In this document: positions 31,091-43,200 of the stretch, piece after piece
Numbering within the stretch: the first letter of the stretch is position 1
Layout: every line of letters begins with the position of its first letter
Assembly: GCA_039583875.1 (NCBI GenBank)
Contig: CM077151.1
Span: 28,472,390-28,536,389 of the forward strand
DNA from: Platanthera guangdongensis
Lineage: Eukaryota; Streptophyta; Magnoliopsida; Asparagales; Orchidaceae
DNA length: 64,000 bases
Reading direction: 5' to 3'
Notes under the pieces: model-generated
The model's database searches: none
What the model was told of the DNA's origin: nothing
The model's input: only the letters and a program-made list of their open reading frames with translations
Made by a program: the position numbers and the translations under genes

Positions 31091-31600
31091 ACTGAACCGT
31101 GACTCATTTATTATTACGATGACGATTATAACTATCCTTCCCAGGATAGGAGACCTAATCTCACACGAGTAGTGAAGCTGGATTCGCCCCTTTATGATGG
31201 TTCTATGGATCCCAAGGTCTTCTATGGTTGGGTTATAGAAATAGAAATCTATTTTGAGTGGTATCGTATGATGGGGGACCAAAAGGTTCAGTTCGCCAAA
31301 ATGAGATTTACCAGACGAGCAAAAACATTTTGGCTCGGAGAAGAGCATAGTCTGGAGAGGAATGACCTCCCTCCCATTGTCCATTGGCCTCACATGAAAA
31401 ACATATTAAAGAAGCAAATGAGAAATACATTTCGTAACACTATCAGATCCGTCTACGAGATGAGTAGACATCTCTACGTCAAGGATCCAAAACAGTATCT
31501 GATTATCTCGTTGAAATAAAGTATCTGTCCAAGTTTAAGTTTGGATTACGACCTGAGATTCAAGATGAGTTGATTCGGTATGACCATTATTGGTGGAGAC
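31090..31600 (+). pseudogene. Ty3/gypsy gag fragment
   Basis: The frame at 31172-31519, with related sequence before and after, reads KLDSPLYDGSMDPKVFYGWV, then a Trp-rich stretch FEWYRMMGDQKVQFAKMRFT and an RNTIRSVYEM region. This pattern (YDGxxDPxxFxxW, later W-L) is the retrotransposon gag domain of gypsy elements. A stop after 31516 and frame loss around 31580 mark it as a fragment; there is no protease or polymerase next to it. Confidence 0.7.
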
Positions 31601-31753
31601 CAGCCCCGATCAGCTCGACGCAAAAGTGTCTGAGGTCGCACTAGACCGGACCACTATCGGCCCTGAGTCTACCCTATTTTATTTGTGTCACTTTTAATTT
31701 GTGTAATTTGCAATTTGTTTATATGTGTAAAAATATATATATATAATATATAT

Positions 31754-32171
31754 AGGTGATTGTTAACCGCAACCCGTAATTGGCTAGTCGCACCCCAAAA
31801 TCTCTCAATTTTTTGCGCCTTTTCGAAATACGCCTTGTACATGCAATTTCAGGAAAATTGTTCAACACGAAAGTTGTAGATATCGACGAGATCTACAACT
31901 TTTGTGTTGAACACTTTTCCCGAAATTGCACGTACAAGACGTATTTTGAAAAGACGCAAAATTTGGGCATATTTCCAAAGTACGCCTTGTACATGCATTT
32001 TTAGGAAAAGTGATCAACATGAAAGTTGTAGATCTCGTCGATATCTACAACTTTCGTGTTGAACACTTTTCCTGATATTGCATGTACAAGGCGTATTTCA
32101 AAAAGACGCGAAAATTTGGATAATTTTGGGGTGCGACAAGTAAAATTGCGGGTTGCGGTTAGCAATCACCT
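31754..32171. mobile_element. Foldback MITE, 418 bp, with two internal hairpins
   Basis: The ends are inverted repeats: AGGTGATTGTTAACCGCAAC at 31754 and its near-complement GTTGCGGTTAGCAATCACCT ending at 32171, extending over about 23 bp. Inside are two successive hairpins, about 31822-31960 and 31978-32100. Each has arms CGCCTTGTACATGCA, TTCAACACGAAAGTTGTAGA and their complements around an ATCGACGAG or CTCGTCGAT loop. The two hairpins are also inverted relative to each other. The flanks are TATATATA, so the target duplication cannot be delimited. No coding capacity. Confidence 0.85.
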
Positions 32172-32579
32172 ATATATATAGACAAAGTTATTTATTAAAA
32201 TGTGTGTGAGTATATATATATATACACATGATAAATATAATTTGTGTGTATATATATAATATGATTTAAATCACTCCCAAAAAACCGGTCCAGCGGTTGC
32301 TCATAAAAAAGATAAACACGAATAGCCAATTAAAGCCAGTTGATAGGTCGGCTCATCTTCTCCAACCAAGCACGCAAAAAGCGTTTCCGCCATTGTCGGC
32401 CTCACGCCAAGAGAAAATCCTGTCGAGCCCTTGCAGGATCCAGCCCCCCGACGCCATCGCAATCGTCCGCCTGGTCTACTTCTCCCCGCATGCATGAATG
32501 TCGAAGCCATGATCCCTCCCAGCCGTCACAACCGCCGCTCATGTCCTAGACCACGAGCTCTTCCATGGCCGACCCAGGC

Positions 32580-33298
32580 ATTCTGATTAGTTTCTTTGTC
32601 GTTTCATTTTACCTTATAAAAGGGGTTCTGTGTAATTTTCTAAGGAGGATTGATCTTGAATATATAAAATTTGATGTTGTTGTTTCTATTCAATGTGAAA
32701 CATGAAAGTGTTGTCCGTCCTTGTGTATTCCGTGAACAGTAGAGATTAGATTAGTTTTGTGCTTGAGCTCTCGTAGATCCACCTTGTGTGAGAGAGCGAA
32801 ATAATTTTGTGGTGCTCGTGTGCGATAGCAGCCGACCTCGGCGCGGGAGATCGAAGATGACGAGGAATTCCTCACGTGATCGTCGTCGACTTCGATTGCG
32901 GAAAGACGACTATTTCCATGGGTAACTTGCTTTTATTCCCTTCTTCGCATTTGTCTACATTTTCTCTTAGGATAATTAGACTCATTGTTGGGTTTTCGCC
33001 CGAATTATGTCAGTGTACGCTATATCAAAAACTCCAAACGGAAACGTATTTGGAGATCATGATCTTCGTTTTACTACGATAAAGGGAACAGAACTAAAAT
33101 TGCAAACTTCCTTTCCCGTATTTAGAATTGAACCATTTTTTAAGAAAAATCATTTTATAACAAAATAATTCTTTTTTTGTTAAAAACTAAAGTTGTTTAT
33201 TTTTCAAAGTTCGTGCAATTATCGCTCAAATCGTTTGTATACATTTAAGGTTTTCTAGAAATAACCGACAGGTGCGCAAACCCTACGCGTCGTTCTGC
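32580..33298 (+). repeat. LTR (promoter to U5) of a Ty3/gypsy element
   Basis: CTTATAAAAGGGG at about 32612 is a TATA box. Downstream sequence runs to a primer-binding site at about 33300. The upstream (U3) limit was not found; it may reach back to about 32280. Confidence 0.55.
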
Positions 33299-33299
33299 A

Positions 33300-33320
33300 T
33301 CAGTTTGATATCAGAGCTAG
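33300..33320 (+). promoter_or_regulatory. Primer-binding site of the gypsy element
   Basis: TTGATATCAGAGCTAGGTTC is close to the initiator-Met tRNA complement TGGTATCAGAGC followed by AGGTT. The longer match is common in gypsy elements. Confidence 0.65.
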
Positions 33321-33479
33321 GTTCCGAAATTTTTTAAGTTTTGAGATCCACCATGTGTAAATAGGAACCCGCGTAGAATTTTATTTTAAAAAAACAAAGA
33401 AAATTAATTTTTTAGCATTATCGTACATTTGCATTTTATTGTCTGTCCTGCATGTATCTGCATAGTAATAGGTTAGTGA

Positions 33480-33960
33480 GATGTGTCAAGTTAAACATGG
33501 TCAACCGAGTCGTGGAAACGAAGGGAATGAACCACCCCCGTGATTTCTACCTTCCGCCCACCAAATGACGGCATTAGCCGAAAGTATACACCAAATGCGA
33601 GACGTGTTCGAAAACCTTAATGTTATGATGCATATTTTAGAAGTACTCCCTCGAGCGTCAATGTCAACACCAATTCGGGATGAGCATTATGTTCGTCCAC
33701 GTCACAAAGACCCACCACACTACGTAGAAAGATCAACATTTAGGAGGAACCCTCTTTTTTAGGAAGAGGTTAGACATCCCTTAGATAGAATTGACTTTAA
33801 ACACGACCAAGGTAGGAATTTCCCTAAGAATTTTCCTGAACCCCAACGAGAGCCTTTCCTAGATACGCGAGATCATTATCAGGAGAGACCATATAATGAC
33901 GTAGTTAGAGAAGAGTGTCCTCGAGAGCATCGCCGGCCTACACCGACCATCGTCGATTTA
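33480..33960 (+). pseudogene. Gypsy gag N-terminal fragment
   Basis: The open stretch 33565-33762 and its continuation after a TAG (33760-33762) encode a charged, Arg/Pro-rich sequence (HQMRDVFENLN, then DHYQERPYNDVVREE). This fits the N-terminal part of a gypsy gag upstream of the kind of domain seen at 31172. It is cut at about 33960 by sequence of copia J. Confidence 0.5.
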
Positions 33961-36425
33961 TACCGGTCATGCATCGTGATACGTTGACCATGGTAATCGC
34001 TGAAGAGACTCGACTCCGCTCCTTGGACACTGCTACTCCTAGCATAATGACTCATGATGTTCTTGCTGCTCCAGAGCTTCCACTGCAGTCCTCTCTTGTG
34101 AGTACTCATTTGTTGCCTTCGTCGGGTTATAGTGCATCGATGTGGCATGTTCCTTGTCCCCCATTGCCCTCTATTACTCAGTTTGGTGCATCTTATCGCC
34201 AGCCGGTCCGTTGTCACTACTACCAGTGTCTTGAACACGTCAAATCTGAGTGTCGCAAGCTTCAGAGGACTCAGCGGTCTGGTCAGCAACGTGCTCACGG
34301 TGCTCCTTCAGCTCACTTCTATGATATGGCGCAGTCACTCTCTGTCTCTGAGCTTGCCCAGCAGATTTCCCAACAGATCTCTCACACTACATTGCTCTTC
34401 TGCATTCGTGCTCTCACCAACTACTTTTGATGTCCCTACCTCTCAACCGGTTGCCTCTGCCCCTACAGGTATCTCTCCTTCGGACTGGTTGCTTGACTCT
34501 GAAGCCTCTTTTCATGACTTGTGATGTCACTCATCTCTTATTCTGTCGGCATGTTTATTCTGACCTTAGCATCATGATAGCAGATGGCATATTCACCCCA
34601 TCACCAGTTGTGGTCTTATCCATACTAGTCATGTTCTTGATGTTGCATACATACCCAAGCTGTGAAACTTATATCTGTCAGCCAACTCATATCTCACGAT
34701 TGTCTTATTATTTTTGATGAGTTAGTGTGTGGTGTGCATGATCGTTTGACGGGAACACTTCTTAGAGTTGGTCGTCGTCGTAGTGGGGTGTACGTTCTTG
34801 ATCGTCTTCATCTTCCATCAACTTTATTGTCACTGGTGGCTTCTACGCTATGCCTTCCTTTGATGGGCTTCTCTCAGTGGCATCATCGTATCGGTCATCC
34901 CAATGGCTCTCGTCTCCCTTCCCTCATCAGTCATGGTTTTCTTGGTCGTGTTTATGTTGATCGGTCTCACTCATGTACGGGTTGTAAGCTTGATAAACAG
35001 CTACAACTCCCCTATCAGTTTAACGAGTCTAGATCTCAATATCCATTTGATCTAATTCATTCTAATGTATGGGGTCTCACACCTTTTGTATCAAAGGGCG
35101 GACACCGATATTATGTTATTTTTGTTGATGATTATTCACGTTATTGTTGGGTGTGCTTCATACACTCCCGATCTGAGTTTTTTCAGATATATGTTATTTT
35201 TTATGGTGCGCACACAACTCTGCTTTCATGTATATTTTCAACACTAATTCAGAGGTAAAGTACTTCTTTCATGCTTTTCGAGATCTGCTAGCTACCCACG
35301 ACACTCTCCCTCAGCTTGTCTCTCCCGGTGCTCACGCTCAGAATGGCACCGCTAAAGGAAGCATCACCACATTATTGAGACATTCTGCACCATTTTTATC
35401 TCCTTCCGCGTTCCTCCTCATTTTTAGGCTGAGGTTGTTTCCACCGCGATCTATCTTATTAATTTGCAGTCTTCCATTTTCCTTCGGGATCAGAATCCTG
35501 GTGAATGTCTGTCCTCTCGACTCACATGTTACACTCATCTTCGTCTCTTGGGTTATCGGTTTTATGTTCTACTCCCTCTAGGTGAGCGAACCAAGCTGTC
35601 TGCTCAGTTTGTTCCTTGTATTTTTCTTGGATACAGTGACGAGCACAAGTGCTATCGATGTTATGACTCTGTTGCACATTGACTTCGCATCTCACATAAT
35701 GTCACTTTTGACGAATCTCGTCCTTTTCTTGGGTTCTCTGTCCCCTCGACCTCACACTCATTTGTTACTTCATCTAACGTGCAGTTTCTCACTCTTCTCA
35801 TCTCCCCGCCACATGTATCCTCTCTTCTGATATGTCTACCTCCTCTTCTTTTGTCATAGTCTACTTTGTCACCTTCTCTTCACTTGTCGCAGTCTACTTC
35901 TCACTCTTCCCTTCTGTCACACACTTTTTCTGATGAGTTGTCCACTTAGGACAGTGTCCCTCCTCTTCTTTATCACTATATTCATCGTCCTCCTCCTATT
36001 CTCTCATCTCCAGTGCCTCCAGACTCAGTGCATGCCCCCTCTAGTGAGTGTCATGTGGATGATCCTCCTGTGTATCGCAATCCAACTCGTGAGAGAGGTC
36101 CTCTCGACTGCCTTAGCCTTGCTACCCTACCGCTGGACCTACCTACCCTTCTTGCTACTTCCTATAGTACTCTAGAGCAGACTCCCTACCGTGAAGCTGC
36201 CCAGATACCTAAGTGGCAGGTTGTTATATCTGCTGAGTTGTAGGCGCTTGAGCACACTCGTACATGAGGCCTTATTCGTATTCCACCTGATGTTGTTCAT
36301 ATTACTTGCAAGTGAGTTTTCAAGGTCAAGGCTTGCTTTAATGGTTCTGTGGAGAGGTAAAAGGCTCGGTTAGCTGCTCTCATGGTCGGACCCGACTGTT
36401 ACTTTACGTGGATGATATGATTATT
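33960..36425 (+). pseudogene. Copia J: E-family gag-pol remnant
   Basis: Parallel in order and wording to copia E. It has a gag C-terminus with a knuckle-like CHYYQCLEHVKSEC near 34215, protease remnant WLLDSEASFH near 34490 (Gly of D-S-G replaced by Glu), pre-integrase RIGHPNGSRLPSL near 34890, integrase VDDYSRYCW near 35125, then scrambled integrase and reverse transcriptase ending at YVDDMII near 36412. Many stops and frameshifts. It lacks LTRs and a 5' end: it starts inside gypsy sequence and is cut by copia K. Confidence 0.8.
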
Positions 36426-36428
36426 AGA

Positions 36429-38000
36429 TGTTTAAATTTTTATATTACTCTTTTTTACCCTTGTATGTTACCCTTCTATATATGAGAGAGGGCTCTGTTT
36501 AATAATAATACACTTTTCATTTTTGTAACATGATATCAGAGGTGAGTCCCGACCTAGCATCCCCCCGTTTCTGCGTATTGCCGACTCTCGCGAACGAATC
36601 CAAGCGACAATCCTGTGACCAGATCAAGTCGTTGATTCTGATGACGGCTCCAACAACACCTCCCTCGGCTTGCTCCCACCCTCGCACCCACCAAAAAAGA
36701 CTCTATGTTGACTTGGACCTCCCGTGAACTAGCACAGGCGGACGATTCCAACTGTGCGCATACAACTCCAATAGACTATTCAGGTAACTTTCTTGCCCCC
36801 ATTTCCTCAGGAATGACCTCTCTTTGGTTCCTTTGTATTTCTTCTAAGTATCACTTTTATCTAATGATATTTTTCCCTTCAAACAAAGGATCGGGGGTTT
36901 GCCTTTTTGGCCAAAAAAAACCATTTATCTTCCTTTTTCTTACACCCTTCCAGCAAGCTCATTTTTATTAAGGTTATGTCAAAAGTTGAAGAATCTCACC
37001 CTACACCACTATCAATCCTTCATAGTGTATCCCCTCCTCACAACGGCTTAACCCAGGGGAATCCTGATCAGAATATTCAAATCACCTCTCAAAATACTAC
37101 CATTCATTTGGATGACACTAATTATATTTAATGATCTCGGTCAGTCACTCTTGCACATAAAAAAGGCGCTTGTTCGGATATATTAATGGGACTACTTATG
37201 CACCACCATCGGATTCTCCAGATTAGCTTCAATGGAAAGTAGAGAACTCTTTGGTTATGTCTTGGCTTATTAACTTAATAACCTCTTCCCCAACACAGCT
37301 ACAAACATTTGGAAGCACACTAAGTCCACTTACTGACAGAAGGACAGTGTGGCACAATTTTCCAGTTTCGCCGCAAAATTAATATGCTTTGACATGGGGA
37401 CCGCCCTCCTTACGTCTACAATATAGAGTTTGCATATCTGTATCAAGAGTATGATCATTTTGATTCACCGATCATGGTATGCAACCCAGATGCACTTCTT
37501 GTTCAGACTCGAAAGGAACGCAATCAGCGTTTGAGTTTTTATATGGTCTCCGTCATTAGTCGACCCAAAATGGTGTTGTGGAACGAAAAAACTGTCACCT
37601 CTTAGAAATTGCTCGGTGTCTACTCCTCACTACGTATATGCCCAAAAAGTACTTAAGTGATGCATTTCTCAGCGGTAACTGATTAAATGCATGTCTACTC
37701 CAGTTTTAGGTAGTAAATCTCCTCTAGTTACTCTCAGCATCTCTTACACCATTCTTTTGTCCCAAAGTTTCGTGTTTCTTTTTTGTCCATACATATTCCC
37801 TTCACCGCTCCAAACTTGTTCCTTGTGCCCTCAAAAGTGTCTTCATCGGGTATTCTTCTAACCAAAAAGAGTACAAGTGCGTCCACTCTCCTATGCAGAA
37901 GACCATTATTACTATAAATGATACCTCCTGGGAATCTAATCCCTTAACATGGGACCACTCATCAAGGGGAGTCTCAACTGGGTAATGAAGTGAGTTTCTT
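36429..38000 (+). pseudogene. Copia K: short LTR, primer site, gag and integrase remnants
   Basis: An LTR-like end GTAACA (36530) is followed by TGATATCAGAGGTGAG (primer site with one change). Gag starts at about ATG 36976 (MSKVEES...) and holds the typical LDDTNYI motif before a stop at 37129. Degraded gag follows to about 37350. Integrase motifs appear at 37555-37960 (PKMVL/NGVVERKN in shifting frames, then VFIGYSSNQKEYKC). Protease, most of integrase, reverse transcriptase and RNase H are missing. A different copia family from E and J. Confidence 0.7.
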
Positions 38001-40170
38001 TACTCTTACCTTGCCTATTCCTGCGGCCTATAACCCTCCTACGCCTCACATGAAGACTTATGGTAAAGCCTGTTGGCGGACGCCACTCTTATAAATATTA
38101 TATGTCAATAGATCATAAGCTCGCTCTCTATGAATATATTGTACCTTCTATTTTGGATATGCATACAAAATTTTATTCTTATCATATTGTACAGCTCATA
38201 TTCGTCGAGGGGTGCCCACTTAAAGTCATGTCAGCAAAGGGTCAAAGTCAACAGGTCAATGCAGAAGTCAAAGTCAGCACTAAGGTTAGAAGAAGGCATG
38301 GGCAAGTATGGCGAGCACTCCTTGCATACTGGTCAGGCAGGCGACCAAAACAGATACTCACCCACGCTAGATGAGCTCCTTCGTAAGTCGCATGGTCGTC
38401 AGGTGGAGGTTGGGCTATAAATAAGACCTCTCAGCCCCTGGAATTATCTATAAATATAACCACGAGTACAAAGATGAGGACCTTTTTCTGGACTTTTGGC
38501 TAATCTTTTGGATTCCGCTATCGAAGTTCTGAGTCGTAAGATAGTGATCATCCTCTTGATTGTCATCTTGTGATAATCGTAAAGTTAGTATTCTCCTTGT
38601 ACCCTGCTCGGCAATTTTTGGTTGTGGAGGAGAAGATTTTTTAAGCATCTGGGCACGTGGTGAAACCTCCCTACCGCAGCACCTGGGGTACTCTTAGTGT
38701 TTACTCTGTTTTTGTATCCTTTCCCGTTAAGCCGTCAAGCCCGACAGCTGTACCAGTAACCTTAGGCAGCATTGATCTGAATTTTGGAGTAGGAAATTTT
38801 ACTGGCTTCAACACATATATCGTTATGAAAGTTGGCAGGAAAACAACTCTTCTCAATCAATATCAAAGGTGGGTCCATTCAGATCGTAGATTTGGGTTTT
38901 GAAGAATTGGAATTCAGTAAAAATCAAACCATCAAGTTTCAATTTTCCTAAATTTCAATTAAATTGTTCGACTGCAGGAAGGTTTTGACCTGAAGAAATT
39001 GGAATAGGGCATTTTTGTGGTTTGAATGCAAAATAAAATTCATCAACTAAAATTGTATGAAATTAAAAAATTTACTTGGAAGTTCTCAAATCAGTCAAAA
39101 CTTTTATTAAGTTTAAAATTCTACTGAGTTTAGAATTTCTGAAAGTAACACCGTCTGTATTAAGCATGAATAAACATGCTGGGTGTACAACCTCGTATTC
39201 ATCAAGTGGGTCACTCGGAACAAGATCAAAGTTAGGGTTCGGGCGAGTGGGGTATGACCCCTCCCTGACTTGCGTAGGCTAATGTGGCTAGGGGGTGCAA
39301 GAGGGCGAGTGGATCACGTGGGTCCGCACTCGCCCCAAAATCAGGTTGAGGGAGAATGAGTGCATCCACCACACTCACACCCGCACAGTGCCCTCAAGTC
39401 GGTAGTGAGTGCTAACCTCAACAGAGGCACTCGTAGGCCCAGGCAAGTGGAAATAGCGAGTGCAATTTGCTTAGCAGTATTTTTACCAGAATGCCCTCGC
39501 TGGCCTGCTAGTAGCTCTTTCAAACAGCGGAGTTTGGTTGTTGGCAGACTCATCTCGGCTCCGTATAGCATTTTCAAAAGGAGGAATTGCGCTATTTGCA
39601 GGTCAAGTCAGAAAAGTTATAAATTGACTCTTAAGAGCATCTTTGGAGGAGACCTTTTTTTGGCTTTTTCCTCCTCTAGTTTAATTTTGGTTGGTATTTA
39701 GTGCCCTACAAGGTGTCTGGTTTGGCCTTGGCTTGGGAGGGGAAGCTTCCTTAGATCTTTCGTGTGTGCGGTGGGACCTCTCTGCTGCAGCTCAGGGTCT
39801 GTTTCTTAATTCAAACTCCATGGCCAAGAGTTCTAGCTCAGAATAAGTAAGAGTGGATTACCCCCTTTGGGCCCGAACTCTTCTTGATATTTGGTTAGGT
39901 TCCAACACTGGGCAATGAAAATAGAGCATGAATGAACACCATTAATTAGCCAAAATAAATAAAACCAACTGGATGGAACTATAGGATAGATCGGAAAATG
40001 CCTAGTGTATTCCTGATTCCAACTAGATGGAACTGAAGAAATGATAGATTGGAAAATGCCTAATAAAAATAGAGCATGGATGCACACGGTGAGGAAACTG
40101 AGTAATGTATTCCAAATCATCATTTCCAACTCGACCGAACTATAGATCGAAAATGAGTATACCTGCGATG
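38001..40170. other. No gene supported; probable old LTR fragment at 38200-38650
   Basis: GGGCTATAAATAAGACC at about 38413 looks like the TATA box of an LTR, preceded by a GTCAACAGGTCAATGC-type stretch. Elsewhere only short AT-rich or decayed sequence is seen. The short open frames (for example 38060-38374 and 39360-39701) show no recognisable domain. Confidence 0.35.
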
Positions 40171-40912
40171 GATCCAAATCGCTGGAAGAGAAACTCCAAG
40201 GAGATGGATCGACAAAACCACCAGCGAAAAACCTTCTCTCCAGAGTTACGATTTACGAAGAGGAAGATGAAGGAGATGAAGAAGAAGACGAACAAGAAAA
40301 AGAAGGAAGAAGAGGAAGACTCACCTCACATCCGGCGAAATGGATGGCCGCCGCAGCGCGACGGGAAGAGGAAGACGCGACAGTACTCGGCTGCCGGCGC
40401 CCTTCCGTGAAAACCCAGGGTTTGGGACAGGAATTGGCGATAGGCGTTAATGAAAAGACAGGGTTTTCCCCATTTCCGATATGTGGCACTGGAGATCTCG
40501 GCGGGTGGAAGCGAGGAAGATATGTCGCGTCGGAGATCTCTGCGGGTGGGGCCGATAATCGAGAGGGAGGCGACCGATTTCTGATCAAGCGGCGGCGGAT
40601 TATCGGAGATCTTTGCGGGTGGAGACGATAATCGAGAGGGAGGCGAGCGCTTTTGATGGGTAGAAGGCGATTTCTGAGGGATAAGCGAGTAGGCGACGGA
40701 TTTCTGAGGGTTGGAAGCGCTGGAGAAGAGAAGTGGAATCAGTGTGAGAGGATATCGGGTTGTGGACTTGGAGCGCGGGAATTAGGAGGTAGGACTGGTA
40801 AATGAGCGGGAAAATGGAGTGCTAATATGCGATATTAAATTGGCGTAAATCACTAAGGCCGGTTACGCGGGAATTGGGTCGTTGGAATTGATATTCATTT
40901 ATCAATTCTAAT
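40171..40912. other. Purine-rich low-complexity stretch with short repeats; no gene supported
   Basis: Contains GAAGAAGAAG-type sequence (40255-40320) and repeats of GGAGATCT(C/T)GCGGGTGG with CGATAATCGAGAGGGAGGCG (40490-40650). Antisense open frames here are Ser-runs with no domain. Confidence 0.4.
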
Positions 40913-42602
40913 TAGGGCCGTTCGGTATGCCAAAAAAATCGTGGGAATCGGAAATGAATCGGAATCCGTCGGAATTGGGTACAAGGTAAACACGCGACGT
41001 TCATTTCCGACCTCGCTAGGTCAGATTTCGCGATTCCTGCTCCGTCGCGCCGCTCCTCTTCCTGCTCGCGTCGCGCGCCGCTCCTGCTCCCGTCGCGCCG
41101 CGGTATCTTCTTCTTCTTTTGTTGCTGCTTCTTTTTCTTCATCACTCCAGATTATCTCCAGATTATTTCAGTTTAATTCACTCCGGTTTAATTAATTCTT
41201 AATTGTTTGTGAAATCACTCCAGATTTCACAATAAATCAGTCCAAATTTCTTGTGAATTCTGGACTGAAATCAGTCCAGATTTCTTGTGAAATCTGGACT
41301 GAGTTTTTCCATTTTTTTGTTAACTTCTATATTATGCATAAATAAATGGATAAAAAAGGAAAGGGGGTCAACCAAGTGAACGGTCCTATGTTCCATGGAC
41401 GCCGCAGATGGATTGTGCGTTATCGACTGCTCTCCTTGAGCAGCAAAATCTGTGAAATAAGGCGGCTAGCGGCTGGAAAAGTGTCGCGTACACGGCAGCA
41501 ATACAGGCATTGAAGGATGATTGTCACGTTGATATTAGTAAAGAGAAGATAATGGTCAGGATTAAAACATGGAACAAATACTACCAGGAAATATCGATTA
41601 TGCTGGATACCAGTGGTTTCGGATGGGATTGGGAGCGTAATGTGGTGAAGGTTGACAGCGAAGAAGTCTGGGCTAACTACGTACAGGTAATATTTTAATT
41701 GAGCAAATGTTTAACTGTGTAGAAATTATATTAAATTTTGATTCTAATTTAAACTAAACTTGTAGGCGCATCCGACAGTGAGACATTATCGGAGCAAGGT
41801 GATCGTCAATTGGGGCGACATAGCTATGATTTGTGGGGTTGATCGGGCCACTGGAGCTAATGCTGCTACTACGACTGAGCAAATGAACGAGATCCACATT
41901 GAAGACTCAGTGGTCGAAAACGGCATGGAGGAGGTTGAGCCAAATAGCAAGAAGAGGAAGGAGAAAACATCCACGGTAGATATTATTGCTGATGTTGTTT
42001 CTGCGATAGCGAGGAACATGGAGCATGATAGTAGCGTGACTTCTCAGCCACCACTGCCACCGTCTCCGATCTCAAGGGCAGACAGGATATATGCCGCCAT
42101 TGCAGCTATTGCAGTTTTGACTGAGACTGAGGTCATACAGGCTATCGATATGCTGAGTGATGACGACAAGAAGGTCGACGTGTTCATGGCTTCACTGATG
42201 CCAATTAGGAGGACCTGGCTCCGCTTACATCTACGCGATTGATTAGATTATGTTAAGAACTTTTGGCTTCATGTGCGGACTATTATAATGTTGTAGACTA
42301 TTTTGAATTTTTTTAATGTTCGGTTCGTGTACTATTAATTTTAATTCTGTTGAAGTATGATTTTTGTTTAGCAATTTCAATTCAGTTTATAATAAAAATT
42401 ACAAATTTGAATTTTGTACTTTGAATTCCAGGCTACAGCCGAACATCGGAATTGCTAATTTCAATTCCTGTGACAGAATTTCTGCATTCAGCCGAACAGC
42501 AGAATTGGAATTGAATTCAATTCCAATTCCTGCGGGAATGGGAATTGAATTCAATTACAATTCCTGCAGCTCAATTCCTGCGAAACGAACGGACCCTAAA
42601 TC
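40913..42602 (+). mobile_element. Harbinger-like DNA transposon keeping only its Myb/SANT gene
   Basis: Left end AGGGCCGTTCGGTATGCC and right end GCGAAACGAACGGACCCT form a terminal inverted repeat of the type AGGGYCCGTTCG. The flanking triplets are TTA on the left and TAA on the right, close to the TWA target preference of PIF/Harbinger elements. Subterminal GGGAATTGGAATT words are inverted at both ends. Inside is a two-exon Myb/SANT-like gene, which in this superfamily is the companion DNA-binding ORF. No DDE transposase was found, so it is a deletion derivative. Confidence 0.65.
41396..42242 (+). pseudogene. Myb/SANT-like DNA-binding protein of the Harbinger-like element (premature stop)
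   Basis: Exon 1 (about 41396-41692) has the SANT-like pattern: WTPQMDCALSTALLEQQ, then GWKSVAYTAAIQAL, IMVRIKTWNKYYQ and SGFGWDWE. An in-frame TGA at about 41453 falls where Gly is expected. A GTAATA donor (41692) and TTGTAG acceptor (about 41765) give an intron of about 74 bp. Exon 2 (41766-42242) reads AHPTVRHYRSK, then CGVDRATGANA, a basic KKRKEK nuclear-signal-like stretch, and a helical C-terminus ending at TGA. In Harbinger elements this protein helps bring the transposase to DNA. Apart from the stop, the domain is well kept. Confidence 0.75.
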
Positions 42603-42740
42603 TATTTCCTAAATTTTAAATCATATTTTTTTAGAGTGATGTTATATATAAATTAATAATGGATATATATAAATCAATATTTTAGAAATTTTTAGGTGTT
42701 TTAAAATATTATACATAAATCAAATAAAACCCTAAAAAAA
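42603..42740. other. AT-rich spacer, nothing recognised
   Basis: Sequence such as ATATATAAATTAATAATGG without coding or repeat features. Confidence 0.4.
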
Positions 42741-42859
42741 CTTCGATTTCTCATTCCAAGCATCCGGTTCGGGCCGTTCTTCTTCATCCCATTCCCGAAC
42801 TCGGCTGGAGCGCATCCGAGCGGAAGCCCTTCGCACCCAACGCCGCCCATTTCCTTCTG

Positions 42860-43200
42860 TTTTCGACGTGTTGCGGGAGGCCGGCGAACCCCTCTCATGG
42901 CCGACGATGGCACCATGGTCGGCCTCCTTTCTCCCTCAACAAATATCTCTCTGAGTCACGGGAACAAGGTTTACCCTAAACCCTAACTATTTTTTCTCTC
43001 ATTTTTTTTTGGTAGAAACCTTAGATCTACTCTTAGATCTCTTAGAATAATGTGTATTTTCTTCATTTAGACAATCCTGAAGTTCCCTCATCCGTAGACC
43101 CGATTTTGTCATACTTCATTGAGTTGCAAGATTCGATCTACCCTCAATCAGTGGAGTTATCTTCAGATTTTGGTGGATATAGCAACATTGAGTTGCAAGA
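42860..43200 (+). other. Orphan exon-like pair, possible gene fragment
   Basis: A GC-rich block ends in AACAAG followed by GTTTACC (42969), a possible donor. TTCTTCATTTAG (ends 43070) is a good acceptor. The following 130 bases to GAG/GTGAGT (43201) are open in one frame and encode NPEVPSSVDPILSYF, then ELQDSIYPQSVEL and DFGGYSNIELQE. Splice phase joins this to the frame NKYLSESREQ, not to the ATG at 42897. The product is not recognised. No further exons were seen downstream. It may be the 5' end of a decayed host gene or a captured gene piece. Confidence 0.35.

Noticed and set aside
40253..40588. 111-codon minus-strand Ser-rich frame
   Set aside because: Results from GAAGAAGAAG-type low-complexity sequence on the other strand.
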